Part shown: positions 33,330 to 43,800 of the stretch, in pieces | Position numbering within the stretch: position 1 is the stretch's first letter | Layout: the number at the start of each line of letters is the position of its first letter | NCBI RefSeq assembly: GCF_014698445.1 | Contig: NZ_JACJSZ010000022.1 | Span: 1 to 48,284, forward strand | DNA from: Microcystis elabens FACHB-917 | GTDB lineage: Bacteria > Cyanobacteriota > Cyanobacteriia > PCC-6307 > Cyanobiaceae | Length of the DNA stretch: 48,284 bases | Direction of reading: 5' to 3' | Made by a program: the position numbers and the translations under genes | The notes under the pieces: model-generated | The model's database searches: none | Told to the model about the DNA's origin: nothing | The model's input: only the letters and a program-made list of their open reading frames with translations

Positions 33330-34302
33330 CGGCCTCCTGGCGCCAGGCCATGGCGGCGCGCCGCAGGCGATCGAGGGCGGCGTCATGGCGCCGCTGGGCC
33401 TGGCGGGCCGGAATGCCCAGCTGCCGGCCTAGCTCCACCCAGGTGCAGCCCCCATCGAGGCGGCCCACCAGCAGCTCCCGCTCCCGGGGATCGAGCCCGG
33501 CCAGCTGCCGCTGCAGCCACACACGCTCGGCACGACGGGAGTCGTTCCCGGCCTCCGGAGGCTGCTCATGGACGGGGACATCCGGGGCGGCCAGCAGATC
33601 CAGCAGGCAGCCGAGGGCCTCGCCCTCCCCGCCTCCCGGGGCGAGGGGGGCATCCAGGCTGCGCACCCTGGCGGTCCGGCGGATCGCCAGGGCCTCCGCG
33701 AGCCGGGCCGGATCACAGGTCAGCCGGTCGGCGAGGGCGGCGGAGGGCAGGGGATCGAGCCCCTGACGGCGGCGGGCCTCCTGGAGGGCGAGCGCCTGCT
33801 GGTGCAGGTCCCACAGGGGCCGCGGCGGTCGCACCAGGGGTTGCCGGTCCCGTCGTTCGCGGCGCATCGCCCCCTGGATGTACGGAACCGCAAAGCTGCT
33901 GAGGCTGACGTTGCGATCGGGATCGAAGGCCTCGACGGCCTTGATCAGGCCGAGGCTGCCCACCTGGGCGAGGTCCTCGAAGGCCAGACCCGTGTCGGCC
34001 CCCTGGCGCCCGGCGATGCTGAACACCAGCGGCAGGTTGTCCTCCACCAGCAGGTTGCGCCAGCGCAGCCGGCTGACCGGATCGGTGGCGTCGGCGTAGG
34101 CCCGGAGGCGGCGGCGGTTGCGGATGCGGCGATCCACGATCGCCTCGGGGATCTCGCGGCAGCCCGGACAGAGATCCGGCGCCGGCACCCGGCGGGTGGT
34201 GCTCTGCACGACCATGGCCGGCGGCGGAGGCGAAGGGGGCGGGGGGCGATCCATGGCGGGGTTCGTGGTGGGGTCCGTCCCTTCAGGGTCGCCATTGCCC
34301 AT
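33253..34302 (-). CDS. Sigma-70 family sigma factor, group 3 (SigF-like)
   Basis: 349 residues. After a Pro-rich N-terminus, region 2 reads RWRNLLVEDNLPLVFSIAGRQ, then AFEDLAQVGSLGLIKAVEAFDPDR and LSSFAVPYIQGAMRRERRDR. Region 3 (about 190-215) and region 4 (LDPRERELLVGRLDGGCTWVELGRQLGIPARQAQRRHDAALDRLRR) follow. Region 1.1 is absent, as in group 3 alternative sigma factors. It ends in an Ala/Pro tail that overlaps the DUF92 gene. ATG 34302 is the first start; inner Met at 34254 or 34215 would remove unconserved Pro-rich sequence. No anti-sigma gene is adjacent. Confidence 0.85.
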   Translation of the reverse strand: MGNGDPEGTDPTTNPAMDRPPPPSPPPPAMVVQSTTRRVPAPDLCPGCREIPEAIVDRRIRNRRRLRAYADATDPVSRLRWRNLLVEDNLPLVFSIAGRQGADTGLAFEDLAQVGSLGLIKAVEAFDPDRNVSLSSFAVPYIQGAMRRERRDRQPLVRPPRPLWDLHQQALALQEARRRQGLDPLPSAALADRLTCDPARLAEALAIRRTARVRSLDAPLAPGGGEGEALGCLLDLLAAPDVPVHEQPPEAGNDSRRAERVWLQRQLAGLDPRERELLVGRLDGGCTWVELGRQLGIPARQAQRRHDAALDRLRRAAMAWRQEAVSPGPATAMAPAPSPAGPPAGSGAR

Positions 34303-34414
34303 CGGCGGCGGTTCACCCCACGGGGGGACCTGCCCTCATCCGATCGGGTGATGCCAGCGGCACCGGCGTTGGGAACACTGGACCGCTGGACCGGCCCGGC
34401 GCTGGTGCGCCGCT

Positions 34415-35086
34415 TCAGAAGCCAGCCGTCACGCTGCTGCGGGGATCGAGCCCGGCCCAGTCCAGCAGAGCCCTCCAGCTGCGCAGCCGCCGGTAGAGCT
34501 GGCCGTGGCCGTCGCTGTTGAGGTGCAGGCCGTCGCTGCACAGCCATTGCAGCCAGTGGGGCTCGGCCAGCAGGCCATCCAGCAGCGGCAGGAAGGGCAC
34601 GTCGGCCTCCATGCAGGCCTCCTCCAGCAGACCCTCGTAGCGGCGCACCGTGGCCACGTCGTACCAGAGCACGTCGGCGAAGGGCATCACGGCCTCGTCC
34701 ACCGGTGTGAGGCCCAGCACGAACACCGGAGCGATGGCGGCCAGGCGGGGCAGCAGCTGGCGCAGACCGAACAGGAACGCCTCGGGGCCCAGCTGGTGGC
34801 GGCCGTCGGGCCTTCCCACCCGGGCGGTGTCATTGAGGCCGATCGACAGCAGGATCCCCTGGGGCCGCTGGCGGCGCAGTTCGCCCCGGTGGCCCACCTC
34901 CGTCTCGGCGCGGGCCGCCAGCTTCTCCAACCCATCCCCCCGCACCCCAAGGCCATAGAGCACCGGGCCCTGGGGCAGCTCCATCCAGTGGCGTCGCAGC
35001 CGCTCGCACCAGCCGCCCTGGTCAGGGTCGCCCCAGCCGTAGACGCCGCTGTCGCCGAGCACCACCAGCTTCTTCGGCACCTGCAT
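34415..35086 (-). CDS. SGNH/GDSL hydrolase
   Basis: 223 residues. LVVLGDSGVYGWGD carries the nucleophile Ser of block I (GDS), GLGVRGDGL the block II Gly, SIGLNDTAR the block III Asn (GxND), and DGLHLNSDGH the block V Asp/His pair. An esterase or lipase-like function is likely but the substrate is unknown; no signal peptide is seen, so it is cytosolic. ATG 35086 lies 11 bases after the aminotransferase stop, so the two form an operon. Confidence 0.82.
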   Translation of the reverse strand: MQVPKKLVVLGDSGVYGWGDPDQGGWCERLRRHWMELPQGPVLYGLGVRGDGLEKLAARAETEVGHRGELRRQRPQGILLSIGLNDTARVGRPDGRHQLGPEAFLFGLRQLLPRLAAIAPVFVLGLTPVDEAVMPFADVLWYDVATVRRYEGLLEEACMEADVPFLPLLDGLLAEPHWLQWLCSDGLHLNSDGHGQLYRRLRSWRALLDWAGLDPRSSVTAGF

Positions 35087-35097
35087 CGCCGTAGCGA

Positions 35098-36276
35098 TCA
35101 GAGGCTGGCGCCGAAGCGGCGCAGCCGCTCCAGGCCATCGTCGATGGTGGCCTGGGAGGTGGCGCAGGAGAGCCGGATGCAACGGTCATCGCCGAAGGCG
35201 GCGCCGGGCACCACCGCCAGCCCCACCTCCTCTAGCAACCGGCCGCAGAGGGACATCGAATCCAGCCCCCAGGCACTCACGTCGGGGAAGGCATAGAAGG
35301 CCCCCTCCGGGGGGAGAATTTCAAGGCCGGCGATCGCCATCAGCCCATCGCTGAGGCGGGAGCGCCGGCGGCTGAATTCGGCCGCCATCTCGTGGACACA
35401 GGCACGGGAGGCGCTGACCGCGGCCAGGGCACCGAACTGGGCGAAGCTGCAGACATTGCTGGTGCTCTGGCTCTGCAGGGCGCTGGCGGCGGCCACCACG
35501 TGGCGCGCGCCAGCCAGCCAGCCGATGCGCCAGCCGGTCATGGCCCAGCCCTTGGCGAAGCCGTTGACGATGAAGATCCGCTCCGCCAGGTCGGGCGCCA
35601 CCGCCGCCAGGCTGTGGTGCTCATGGCCCGGAGAGAGCAGCATCTCGTAGATCTCGTCGCAGACCACCGCCACGGCGGGATGGCGGCGCAGCACGGCGGC
35701 GATCCCCTCCAGCTCGGCGCGGCTCAGCACCATGCCGGTGGGGTTGGAGGGGCTGTTCAGCACCAGCAGGCGACTGGCCGGCGTGATCGACGCCTCCAGC
35801 TGCTCGGGGCTGAAGCGAAAACCCCCGCTGGCGTCGGTGGGCAGGCAGCGGACGCGGGCGCCGGCCAGATGGGCCATCTCCGGGTAGCTCAGCCAGTAGG
35901 GGGCGGGCAGCAGAACCTCGTCCCCGGGGTCGAGCAGCACCTGAAAAAGGTTGTAGAGAGCCTGCTTGCCGCCGTTGGTGACCAGCACCTGCTCGGGGCG
36001 GGTGGGGACACCGTTCTCCTGGGTCAGCTTGGCGGCGATCGCCTGGCGCAGCGCGGGTTCGCCCGCAACGGGCCCATAGCGGGTATGGCCAGCCTCCAGG
36101 GCCTCGGCGGCGGCCTGGCGGATGAAGGCGGGGGTGTCGAAGTCGGGCTCCCCGGCGCTGAGGCTGCAGATGTCCCTGCCCTCCCCGCGCAGTTCGCGGG
36201 CCTTGGCGGTGATGGCGAGGGTGAGCGATGGCTGCAGCGCCTGCGCCCGGGCGGAGAGCGGCAACGGGGCCGGCAT
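35098..36276 (-). CDS. Class I PLP-dependent aspartate aminotransferase
   Basis: 392 residues, subgroup I-gamma type. ICSLSAGEPDFDTPAFI, HTRYGPVAGEPALRQAIA, TNGGKQALYNLFQ, PAPYWLSYPEM, LNSPSNPTGMV, VCDEIYEML, and NGFAKGWAMTGWRIG, in which the Lys binds PLP, are clear. It transfers the amino group between aspartate and 2-oxoglutarate, or acts on prephenate in some relatives. ATG 36276 (MPAPLPLSARAQALQPSLTL) is chosen because conserved sequence begins shortly after. Divergent from the uracil-DNA glycosylase gene. Confidence 0.9.
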   Translation of the reverse strand: MPAPLPLSARAQALQPSLTLAITAKARELRGEGRDICSLSAGEPDFDTPAFIRQAAAEALEAGHTRYGPVAGEPALRQAIAAKLTQENGVPTRPEQVLVTNGGKQALYNLFQVLLDPGDEVLLPAPYWLSYPEMAHLAGARVRCLPTDASGGFRFSPEQLEASITPASRLLVLNSPSNPTGMVLSRAELEGIAAVLRRHPAVAVVCDEIYEMLLSPGHEHHSLAAVAPDLAERIFIVNGFAKGWAMTGWRIGWLAGARHVVAAASALQSQSTSNVCSFAQFGALAAVSASRACVHEMAAEFSRRRSRLSDGLMAIAGLEILPPEGAFYAFPDVSAWGLDSMSLCGRLLEEVGLAVVPGAAFGDDRCIRLSCATSQATIDDGLERLRRFGASL

Positions 36277-36341
36277 GGCAGCGCGCGCCGTCTGGAGGGC
36301 GCGATTGGGCAATCTGGCCATATTGCCCTATGCCCGCGACC

Positions 36342-37040
36342 ATGGCGAAGAATGGGGCGATGGCCGGCAACCCCCTGCAACCGTCGCTTCTGGGCGAGGA
36401 CCCTTCCGCCGCGGACCGCTGCCCTTCGGGGCCTGCCGGCCCCGGGGTGCCGGTCGACCTCGCGGCGCTGGAGCGGGACTGCCGGGAGTGCCGCCGCTGC
36501 GGCCTGGCGGAGGGGCGCCAGACGGTGGTGGTGAGCCGCGGCGATCCGGCGGCCCGGCTGATGGTGATCGGCGAGGGACCCGGCGCCCAGGAGGACGCCA
36601 GCGGCCGGCCGTTCGTGGGTCGGGCCGGCCAGCTGCTCGACCAGATGCTCGCCAGTGTGGGACTGGACAGCGAACGGGAGGCTTACATCTGCAACGTGGT
36701 GAAGTGCCGCCCACCGGACAACCGGAAACCCACCCCCGGGGAGATCGCCGCCTGCGCCCCCTGGCTGGCCGCCCAGATCGCCGCCGTCGATCCCGCCGTG
36801 CTGCTGCTGACCGGCGCCACCGCCCTGGAGGGGGTGCTGGGGATCAGGGGGGGAATCTCCCGTCTGCGGGGCCGTTGGCACCCCTGGCAGGGACGCTGGG
36901 CGATGCCCGTGTTCCATCCCTCCTACCTGCTGCGCAATCCCTCGCGGGAGAAGGGCTCCCCCAAGTGGCTCACCTGGCAGGACCTGCAGGAGGTGCGGCG
37001 ACGCCTGGACCAGGACCGACCGCCGACACCCTCTTTGTGA
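36342..37040 (+). CDS. Family 4 uracil-DNA glycosylase
   Basis: Removes uracil from DNA. 233 residues with the Fe-S family 4 features: N-terminal ECRRCGLAEGRQTVV, the active-site region VIGEGPGAQEDASGRPFVGRAGQLLDQML, ICNVVKCRPPDNRKPTPGEIAAC, VLLLTGATALEG and the DNA-contact motif FHPSYLLRNPS. Cysteines in CRRC, NVVKC and AAC are candidates for the [4Fe-4S] cluster. Possible ATG starts are 36330, 36342 and 36360. Ends 30 bases before the chosen ispG start. Confidence 0.9.
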   Translation: MAKNGAMAGNPLQPSLLGEDPSAADRCPSGPAGPGVPVDLAALERDCRECRRCGLAEGRQTVVVSRGDPAARLMVIGEGPGAQEDASGRPFVGRAGQLLDQMLASVGLDSEREAYICNVVKCRPPDNRKPTPGEIAACAPWLAAQIAAVDPAVLLLTGATALEGVLGIRGGISRLRGRWHPWQGRWAMPVFHPSYLLRNPSREKGSPKWLTWQDLQEVRRRLDQDRPPTPSL

Positions 37041-37070
37041 CAGGCTTTGGCCATCACCGGCCCCCATGAG

Positions 37071-38324
37071 ATGACCGGCACCCTGGCCACACCTGCCACC
37101 ACAGCCCCGGGAGCCTCCCCCCTCCCGGCCGACTGGGCCCGTGACCCCCGCTTCGACACGGTCATCCGCCGTCGCCGCACGCGCAGCGTCCTGGTCGGCG
37201 ACGTCTGGGTCGGCAGCGAGCACCCCGTGGTGGTGCAGTCGATGATCAACGAGGACACCCTCGACATCGAGGGGGCCACCGCCGGCATCCGCCGCCTGCA
37301 CGAGGCGGGCTGCGAGATCGTGCGTCTGACGGTGCCGAGCCTGGCCCACGCCAAGGCGGTGAAGGAGATCCGCCAGCGGCTGGAGGACACCTACCGGCCG
37401 GTGCCGCTGGTGGCGGATGTGCACCACAACGGCATGAAGATCGCCCTGGAGGTGGCCCAGCACGTCGACAAGGTGCGGATCAATCCGGGGCTGTACGTGT
37501 TCGACAAGACCGACCCCACCCGGACGGAGTTCACCCCGGAGGAGGTGGCGGCGATCGGCGAGCGCATCCAGGCCACCCTCGAGCCGCTGGTGAGCCTGCT
37601 CAAGGGCCAGAACAAGGCACTGCGCATCGGCGTCAACCACGGCTCCCTGGCGGAGCGGATGCTGTTCACCTACGGGGACACGCCCCTGGGCATGGTGGAG
37701 TCGGCGATGGAATTCATCCGCATCTGCGACCGCCTCGACTTCCACAACATCGTCGTGTCGATGAAGGCCTCACGGGCCCCGGTGATGCTGGCGGCCTACC
37801 GGATGATGGCTTTCCGCATGGACGCCGAGGGCTTCCATTACCCCCTGCACCTGGGGGTCACCGAGGCGGGCGACGGAGACTACGGCCGCATCAAGAGCAC
37901 CGCCGGCATCGCCACCCTGCTGGCCGAGGGCCTGGGGGACACGATCCGGGTGTCGCTGACCGAGGCGCCGGAGAAGGAGATCCCCGTCTGCTACTCGATC
38001 CTGCAGGCCATGGGCCTGCGCAAGACCATGGTGGAGTACGTGGCCTGTCCCAGCTGCGGCCGCACCCTGTTCAACCTGGAGGAGGTGCTGCACACGGTGC
38101 GCAACGCCACCGCCCACCTCACCGGCCTGGACATCGCCGTGATGGGCTGCATCGTCAACGGCCCGGGCGAGATGGCCGACGCCGACTACGGCTACGTGGG
38201 CAAGACCCCCGGCACCATCTCCCTCTACCGGGGGAGGGAGGAGATCCGCCGGGTTCCCGAGGCCGAAGGGGTGGAGGCACTGATCGCGCTGATCAAGGAG
38301 GACGGTCGCTGGGTCGACCCCTGA
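37071..38324 (+). CDS. ispG: 4-hydroxy-3-methylbut-2-en-1-yl diphosphate synthase (ferredoxin type)
   Basis: Seventh step of the MEP isoprenoid pathway, feeding carotenoids, phytol and quinones; the cyanobacterial enzyme takes electrons from ferredoxin. Blocks: [81 protein letters not shown], and the cluster region [17 protein letters not shown] with [19 protein letters not shown], giving the three Cys and one Glu ligands. ATG 37071 is used; a TTG at 37047 lies in frame upstream. About 417 residues, normal. Confidence 0.95.
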   Translation: MTGTLATPATTAPGASPLPADWARDPRFDTVIRRRRTRSVLVGDVWVGSEHPVVVQSMINEDTLDIEGATAGIRRLHEAGCEIVRLTVPSLAHAKAVKEIRQRLEDTYRPVPLVADVHHNGMKIALEVAQHVDKVRINPGLYVFDKTDPTRTEFTPEEVAAIGERIQATLEPLVSLLKGQNKALRIGVNHGSLAERMLFTYGDTPLGMVESAMEFIRICDRLDFHNIVVSMKASRAPVMLAAYRMMAFRMDAEGFHYPLHLGVTEAGDGDYGRIKSTAGIATLLAEGLGDTIRVSLTEAPEKEIPVCYSILQAMGLRKTMVEYVACPSCGRTLFNLEEVLHTVRNATAHLTGLDIAVMGCIVNGPGEMADADYGYVGKTPGTISLYRGREEIRRVPEAEGVEALIALIKEDGRWVDP

Positions 38325-38393
38325 CCGGGGAGCCCACCCCTGGCAGCGGCGCTACGTTGGACTCACATCTCAGACTCCTTGAGGATCCCCACC

Positions 38394-39725
38394 ATGGGCA
38401 GAGCTCGCGCCACCGTCGTGGTGCTGGTCGGTCTCGGTGCCTGTGCCGCCACGGCGGTGATGGCCCGGGAGATGGTGCTGACCCCCACCGGAACCGTGTC
38501 GATCAGCGACAGTCCCAAGGAGGTGATGGATCAGGCGTGGCAGATCGTCTTCCGCGACTACCTGGACACCACGGGCAAGTACACGCCTGAGCAATGGCGC
38601 AAGCTGCGCCGCAGCGTGCTCTCCAAGAGCTACAGCACCCCCAAGGATGCCTATGAAGGCATCCGGGGCATGCTCGGCACCCTCGACGATCCCTACACCC
38701 GCTTCCTCGATCCGCGGGAATTCAAGGAGATGCAGATCGACACCTCCGGGGAGCTCTCCGGGGTGGGCATCCAGCTGAGCGTCGACAAGGAGACCAAGGA
38801 GCTTGTCGTCATCTCTCCGATCGAGGGTTCACCGGCCTCGAGAGCCGGGGTGCAGCCCAAGGACGTGATCGTCTCGATCGACGGCAAGAGCACCAAGGGG
38901 ATGAGCACCGAGGACGCGGTGAAGCTGATCCGGGGCAAGGCAGGCACCACCGTCACCCTGGTGCTGCGCCGCAAGGGCCAGAACATCGACACCCCCCTGA
39001 CCCGGGAGCTGATCGAGATCCATGCCGTCAGCCACCAGGTGAACACCGCCCCCGACGGCACCAGGATCGGCTACATCCGGCTCAAGCAGTTCAGCGCCAC
39101 CGCCACCAAGGACATGCGGGCGGCGGTGCGGGACCTGGAGGCCCAGGGGGTGCAGGGCTACGTGCTCGACCTGCGCAGCAACCCCGGCGGGCTGCTGGTG
39201 GCGAGCGTCGAGATCGCCCGCCAGTGGATCAACGAGGGGATCATCGTCTCCACCAAGACCCGCGACGGCATCCAGGACGTCAAGCGGGCCACCGGCCAGG
39301 CCCTCACCACCAAGCCCATGGTGGTACTGGTCAACGAAGGGTCGGCGAGCGCCAGCGAGATCCTCTCCGGCGCCCTGCAGGACAACAACCGGGCGGTGCT
39401 GGTGGGCCAGAAGACCTTCGGCAAGGGTCTGGTGCAGTCGGTTCGCGGCCTGTCCGACGGCTCCGGCATGACGGTGACCATCGCCAAGTACCTGACTCCC
39501 CGCAACAGGGACATCCACAAGCACGGCATCAACCCTGATGTGCCGGTGAAGATGACCGAACAGGAGGTGCAACGCCTCACGCTGGAGGACATCGGCACCA
39601 ACCGGGACAGTCAGTATCGGATGGCCGAATCCACCCTGCGCAAGCAGCTGCAGGCGGGAGCCGTCATCGACAAGGCCTTCCAGCCCGGCAGCACCAACCT
39701 GCCGGCGGCCCTTGCCAAACCCTGA
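38394..39725 (+). CDS. C-terminal processing protease, CtpA family (S41)
   Basis: 443 residues. Signal anchor (VVVLVGLGACAATAVMA), a helical bundle (50-100) with LGTLDDPYTRFLDP, a PDZ domain (about 115-200, SGVGIQLSVDKETKELVVISPIEGSPASRAG), then the S41 protease core. The catalytic Ser is in NEGSASASEI and the Lys in GQKTFGKGLVQS. Family members in cyanobacteria process the D1 precursor or other lumenal/periplasmic proteins; which paralogue this is cannot be decided from sequence alone. TTG 38379 is an upstream alternative start. Confidence 0.92.
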   Translation: MGRARATVVVLVGLGACAATAVMAREMVLTPTGTVSISDSPKEVMDQAWQIVFRDYLDTTGKYTPEQWRKLRRSVLSKSYSTPKDAYEGIRGMLGTLDDPYTRFLDPREFKEMQIDTSGELSGVGIQLSVDKETKELVVISPIEGSPASRAGVQPKDVIVSIDGKSTKGMSTEDAVKLIRGKAGTTVTLVLRRKGQNIDTPLTRELIEIHAVSHQVNTAPDGTRIGYIRLKQFSATATKDMRAAVRDLEAQGVQGYVLDLRSNPGGLLVASVEIARQWINEGIIVSTKTRDGIQDVKRATGQALTTKPMVVLVNEGSASASEILSGALQDNNRAVLVGQKTFGKGLVQSVRGLSDGSGMTVTIAKYLTPRNRDIHKHGINPDVPVKMTEQEVQRLTLEDIGTNRDSQYRMAESTLRKQLQAGAVIDKAFQPGSTNLPAALAKP

Positions 39726-39960
39726 GTCGCAAGGGACGGACAGACCTTTTAACTCGGTCTGGGAGATCAAGCCGTGGTGGTGTCAGCCGTGGAGCATTTT
39801 GCTCACCGGGCTGACAATCGTGGGAGGAAGCTGGCTTCTGCTGCGCTGGTGGTGGCTCACCGCCGGGGTGTCGGTGGTGATCGCCGCCTGGTGGCTGCTC
39901 TTCCTCGTGCTGATGCCGGCTGCCTGGAAGGAATCCCAGGAGTCCGGAGGCGGCGACTGA
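39712..39960 (+). CDS. Small two-helix membrane protein (DUF6737-like)
   Basis: 82 residues. FNSVWEIKPWWCQPWSILLTG precedes two membrane helices (about 28-45 and 49-70) and a charged tail. I associate the IKPWWCQPWSI block with a small cyanobacterial/plastid family (DUF6737), function unknown. The only start before the conserved block is TTG 39712, 14 bases inside the end of the ctp gene, so translation is probably coupled. Confidence 0.6.
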   Translation: MPNPESQGTDRPFNSVWEIKPWWCQPWSILLTGLTIVGGSWLLLRWWWLTAGVSVVIAAWWLLFLVLMPAAWKESQESGGGD

Positions 39961-39983
39961 ACTGACCGAAGCGCCAGCAGGGA

Positions 39984-40148
39984 TCAGGCAACCGGCTGCA
40001 TCAGGCCGCCACCGGGGGAGGAGTCGTCGTCGTCGTTGCCGGCGTCGGACTGGAGCAGGGCGAAGCAACCGAGGCCAAGCACCCCCAGGAAGGCCGGCAG
40101 CATCAGGGAATTCTGGGTGGCGCCCGCGACCTCGATCAGTTCACCCAT
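39984..40148 (-). CDS. 54-residue single-helix membrane protein with acidic tail
   Basis: ATG 40148 opens a 54-codon frame: a short N-terminus (GELIEVAGATQNS), one membrane helix (LMLPAFLGVLGLGCFALLQS), an Asp-rich stretch (NDDDD), and a Gly/Pro tail ending GGGLMQPVA. The tail and the acidic run look like a real small cyanobacterial membrane protein, but I cannot name a family. Its start overlaps the end of the glycosyltransferase reading frame by 8 bases on the same strand. It was too short to stand out by length alone. Confidence 0.55.
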   Translation of the reverse strand: MGELIEVAGATQNSLMLPAFLGVLGLGCFALLQSDAGNDDDDSSPGGGLMQPVA

Positions 40149-40892
40149 GTCGCCACGTAACGAAAGATGACGTCAGCTTAACGGAGATTCTCATCGGCTG
40201 GGCTCCGCCGGCCTGGACCTTGCCCTGTCCCTGGCCCTGCCGGTGCTGGACGCGGTAAGCGGCGGTGGCACTGCCGTTGCGCACCATCGGGGCGATGGAG
40301 GCCAGCTGGAACCAGGCCTGGGCCTGCACATCGCTGCTCCAGGGGTTCCGGGCCAGCCAGCCAACGATGACCTCGAGGGCCGTACGCCGGATCTGCACGA
40401 AGGAGGGGGTGTCGATGCGGTGGAAGGGGAAGCTGTCCCAGGGGTCGAACGGTTGCGACATCAGGGACGGCTCCGGGAAGCGCAGCTCCCGTTCGTCCTC
40501 GACGGTGAGGGGGGGGACACCGCCGCGCTGGCCGCAGGCTCGTCATGCAGCAGCGCGGCGAGCAGCTCGAGGTGCCGGAGAGGCCAGAGGTCGTCCTGGT
40601 CGAGGAAGGTGACGAAGGCCGCGGTGCTGCGGCTGAAGCCGAACTGGCGGGTCTTGTGGGTGCCCTTGCCGGGATGGCGGTGGAGGACCACCTGGGGAAA
40701 GGAGCGGACGATGGCCGGCTCGTCATCGCTGGAACCGTCATTCACCACCAGGATCTCCCGGGGTGGCAGGGTCTGGTCCAGCACCGACACCAGCGTCTGG
40801 CGGATCCAGGGGGCGCCGTTGAACAACGGAATGATGACGCCGATGTCGGGGGAGGTGCCTCGGGAAGCGGTCGCGGTGGAGGCTGCGATCAC
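40141..40892 (-). pseudogene. Family 2 glycosyltransferase gene, frameshifted at a run of eight C
   Basis: From ATG 40892 the product begins as a standard GT2 enzyme: IGVIIPLFNGAPWIRQTLVSVLDQT, LVVNDGSSDDEPAIV and FVTFLDQDDLWP (DXD-type metal site). After AAVSPP it goes out of frame and stops at 40461. Adding one C (or removing two) at the run at 40509-40516 restores a continuous GT2 reading: PPLTVEDERELRFPEPS then MSQPFDPWDSFPFHRIDTPS, LEVIVGWLARNPWSSD..., to 40141. It may be a sequencing error, a phase-variable switch or a recent pseudogene. The start overlaps the mfd stop by 4 bases, so the gene is coupled to mfd. Confidence 0.75.
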
Positions 40893-43800
40893 ACCACCAG
40901 TACCGCCGCGTTCGTCGCCGCCTGCTCCGCCTCGCGCTGCTCCGGCGTGCGCCCATCAGCCTCGGGGATCTGGCCGGCCATGGCGGAGAGCCAGGCCATC
41001 AGCTGCTCCACCTGCTGGGCGGGAGCCAGGGCCCCCAGGCCCCGGGCCAGCACCTTGGCGGTGCTGCCGGCGCCGCCCTGGTACACCAGCCGGCCGTGCA
41101 GGTGCTGGGGCAGGGCCTGGCGCAGGCGGCGGAAAGCCGGTTCCTCCATCGGCGTCTCCAGGGCGATGTTGGGTTTCTCTGGCCGGATGCGCGAGAAGCC
41201 GCAGCGGCGGGCCAGCAGCTTCAGCTCCATCAGCTGCAGCAGGCTCTGCACCGGCGACGGAATCGGGCCGTAGCGGTCGGCCCAGCCGGCGGCCAGCTCC
41301 ACCAACGCCGGCTTGCTCACGCATTCGGCGGCGGCGCGGTAGGCGGCCATCTTCTCGTCGGCCTCGGTGATCCAGTCGGCGGGGATGAAGGCCGTCACCG
41401 GCAGGTCGATCTGGGTCTCGTCCACCGCCGGAATTTCCTGGCCCTGGAACTCGGCCAGACACTCCTGCAGCATCTCCATGTAGAGGTCGAAGCCGATCGC
41501 CTCCATCTGGCCGCTCTGCTCCACCCCCAGCAGGTTGCCCACGCCGCGGATCTCCATGTCGCGCATGGCCAGCTGGTAGCCCGAACCCAGCTGGGCGAAC
41601 TCCTGGATCGCCCGCAGCCGCTGACGGGCCGCCTCACTGAGGGAGGCATCGCCCGGATAGAACAGCCAGGCATGGGCCTGGATGCCGCTGCGGCCCACCC
41701 GGCCGCGCAACTGGTAGAGCTGGGCCAGGCCGAACCGGTGGGCGTCCTCCACCAGGATCGTGTTCACCCGGGGAATGTCCAGGCCGCTCTCGATGATCGT
41801 GGTGCAGAGCATGACGTCGGCTTCGCCGGCGTTGAAGGCCACCATGGCACTCTCCAGCTCCCCCTCCGGCATCTGGCCGTGGGCCACCTGCAACCGCAGG
41901 CCCGGCAGCATCGCCCGCAGCTGGCCCGCCACCTCCTCAATGCCCTCCACCCGCGGCACCACGTAGAACACCTGGCCGCCGCGGTCAAGCTCCTGGCGGA
42001 TGGCGCTGCGCACCGCCTCCTCGTCGAGGCTGGCCAGGTGGGTCTTGATCGGCCGCCGCAGCGGCGGCGGCGTGGTGATCAGGCTCATCTCCCGCACCCC
42101 CGACAGACTCATGTAGAGGGTGCGCGGGATCGGCGTGGCGCTCAGGGTGAGCACGTCCACATCCTTGCGCAGCGCCTTGATCTTCTCCTTCTGGTGCACA
42201 CCGAAGCGCTGCTCCTCGTCCACCACCAGCAGGCCCAGCTGCTGGAAGCGGGTGCCCTTGCCCAGCAGCTGGTGGGTGCCCACCACCACATCGATGGTTC
42301 CCGCTTCCAGACCCTCCTGGATCGCCTTGCGCTCGCCGGTGGTGCGGAAGCGGTTGAGCAGGGCCACCTTGAGCGGATAAGGAGCGAAGCGCTCGCTCAG
42401 GGTGCGCCAGTGCTGCTGGGCCAGCACCGTGGTAGGGGCCAGCAGGGCACATTGGCGGCCGGCGGTGACCGCCTTGAAGATGGCCCGGATCGCCACCTCC
42501 GTCTTGCCGAAGCCCACATCGCCGCACACCAGCCGGTCCATCGGCTGCTCCCGCTCCATGTCGCGCTTCACCTCCACGATCGCCTTGAGCTGGTCGGGGG
42601 TGGGGTCGTAGGGGAAGGAATCCTCCAGTTCGCCCTGCCAGGGACCATCGGGGGGGAAGGCGAAGCCCGGCGCCTGGTGGCGCTCGGCGTAGAGCTTGAC
42701 CAGGTCCATCGCCACCTTGGCCACCGCCTTGCGGGCCCGCTCCTTGGCCTTGGTCCAGGCCGTGCCGCCCATGCGGTTGAGCTCCGGCGGGCTGTCGCTG
42801 CTGGCCCGGTAGCGGCCCAGGCTGCCCAGCTGGTCGGCGGCCACCCGCAGTAGCCCGTCGGCGTACTGCACCACCAGGTAGTCGCGGGCCTCGCCGCCGA
42901 TGGCCAGCTTCTCCAGCTTCAGGAAGCGGCCGATGCCGTGGTTGCGGTGCACGACGAAATCGCCGGGCAGCATCTTGTTGGGGTCCACCGTGCGGCTGGC
43001 CGCCTTGCGGCGCCGGCGCACATAGCCCCCGGCCGCCAGGCTGTGCTGGCCGAAGATCTCCCGGTCGGTGAACAGCACCAGCTTCCAGGCCGGCAGCTGG
43101 AATCCCTCCAGTTCGGCCGTGCCGCGCAGCTTCAGCGCCACCGGCGTGCCCTGCTCCACCAGCCGCTCGATGGCCGGGAAGTCGCGGGCGTTGGGCACAA
43201 ACCTGGTGACGCAGTCGTGCTCCTCCAGCAGGGCCACGGCCCGTGAGGGCTGGGCGGAGACGATCCAGGGCCGAACCTTCTCGCGCAGGTGCCCCTTGAT
43301 CTGCTCCGCCAGGCGCCCGAACTGGTTGGGGTGGGCCGGCACCGGCCGGCTGGCCAGATCGAGCACGTTCGGGTGGCGGTCGCTCTCGTGCAGCTCCGCC
43401 AGATCGAACCCCGTGAAGGCCTCCGCCTCCGCCAGGGCCTCAGCGATCGGCCGGTGCAGCAGACCCGGCAGGGGCAGGGGCGGCTCGCCTGAGGCGGCCT
43501 TCACCACCTCACCGTGGTGCTCGGCAGCATGGTCGAACCACTGCTGCCCATGGGCCAGGCACTGGCGCCGCTCATCGATCGCCACCAGCGTTGCGGCGGG
43601 CAGGTAGTCGAGCAGGGAGGCGGGCCGCTCCCAGGCCAGGCCCATCAGCCGCCGCATCCCCTCCGGCGTCCCCCCTTCCAGGAGCTGGTCGAGGGCGGCG
43701 GGCTCCAGCAGCCGTTCCAGCCCGTCGGGCATCCGCTCCCGCAGGGCTTCGGCCACCAGGGGCGCGTAGCTGGTGGGGGTGAGGCGCACCCGCTCGACCA

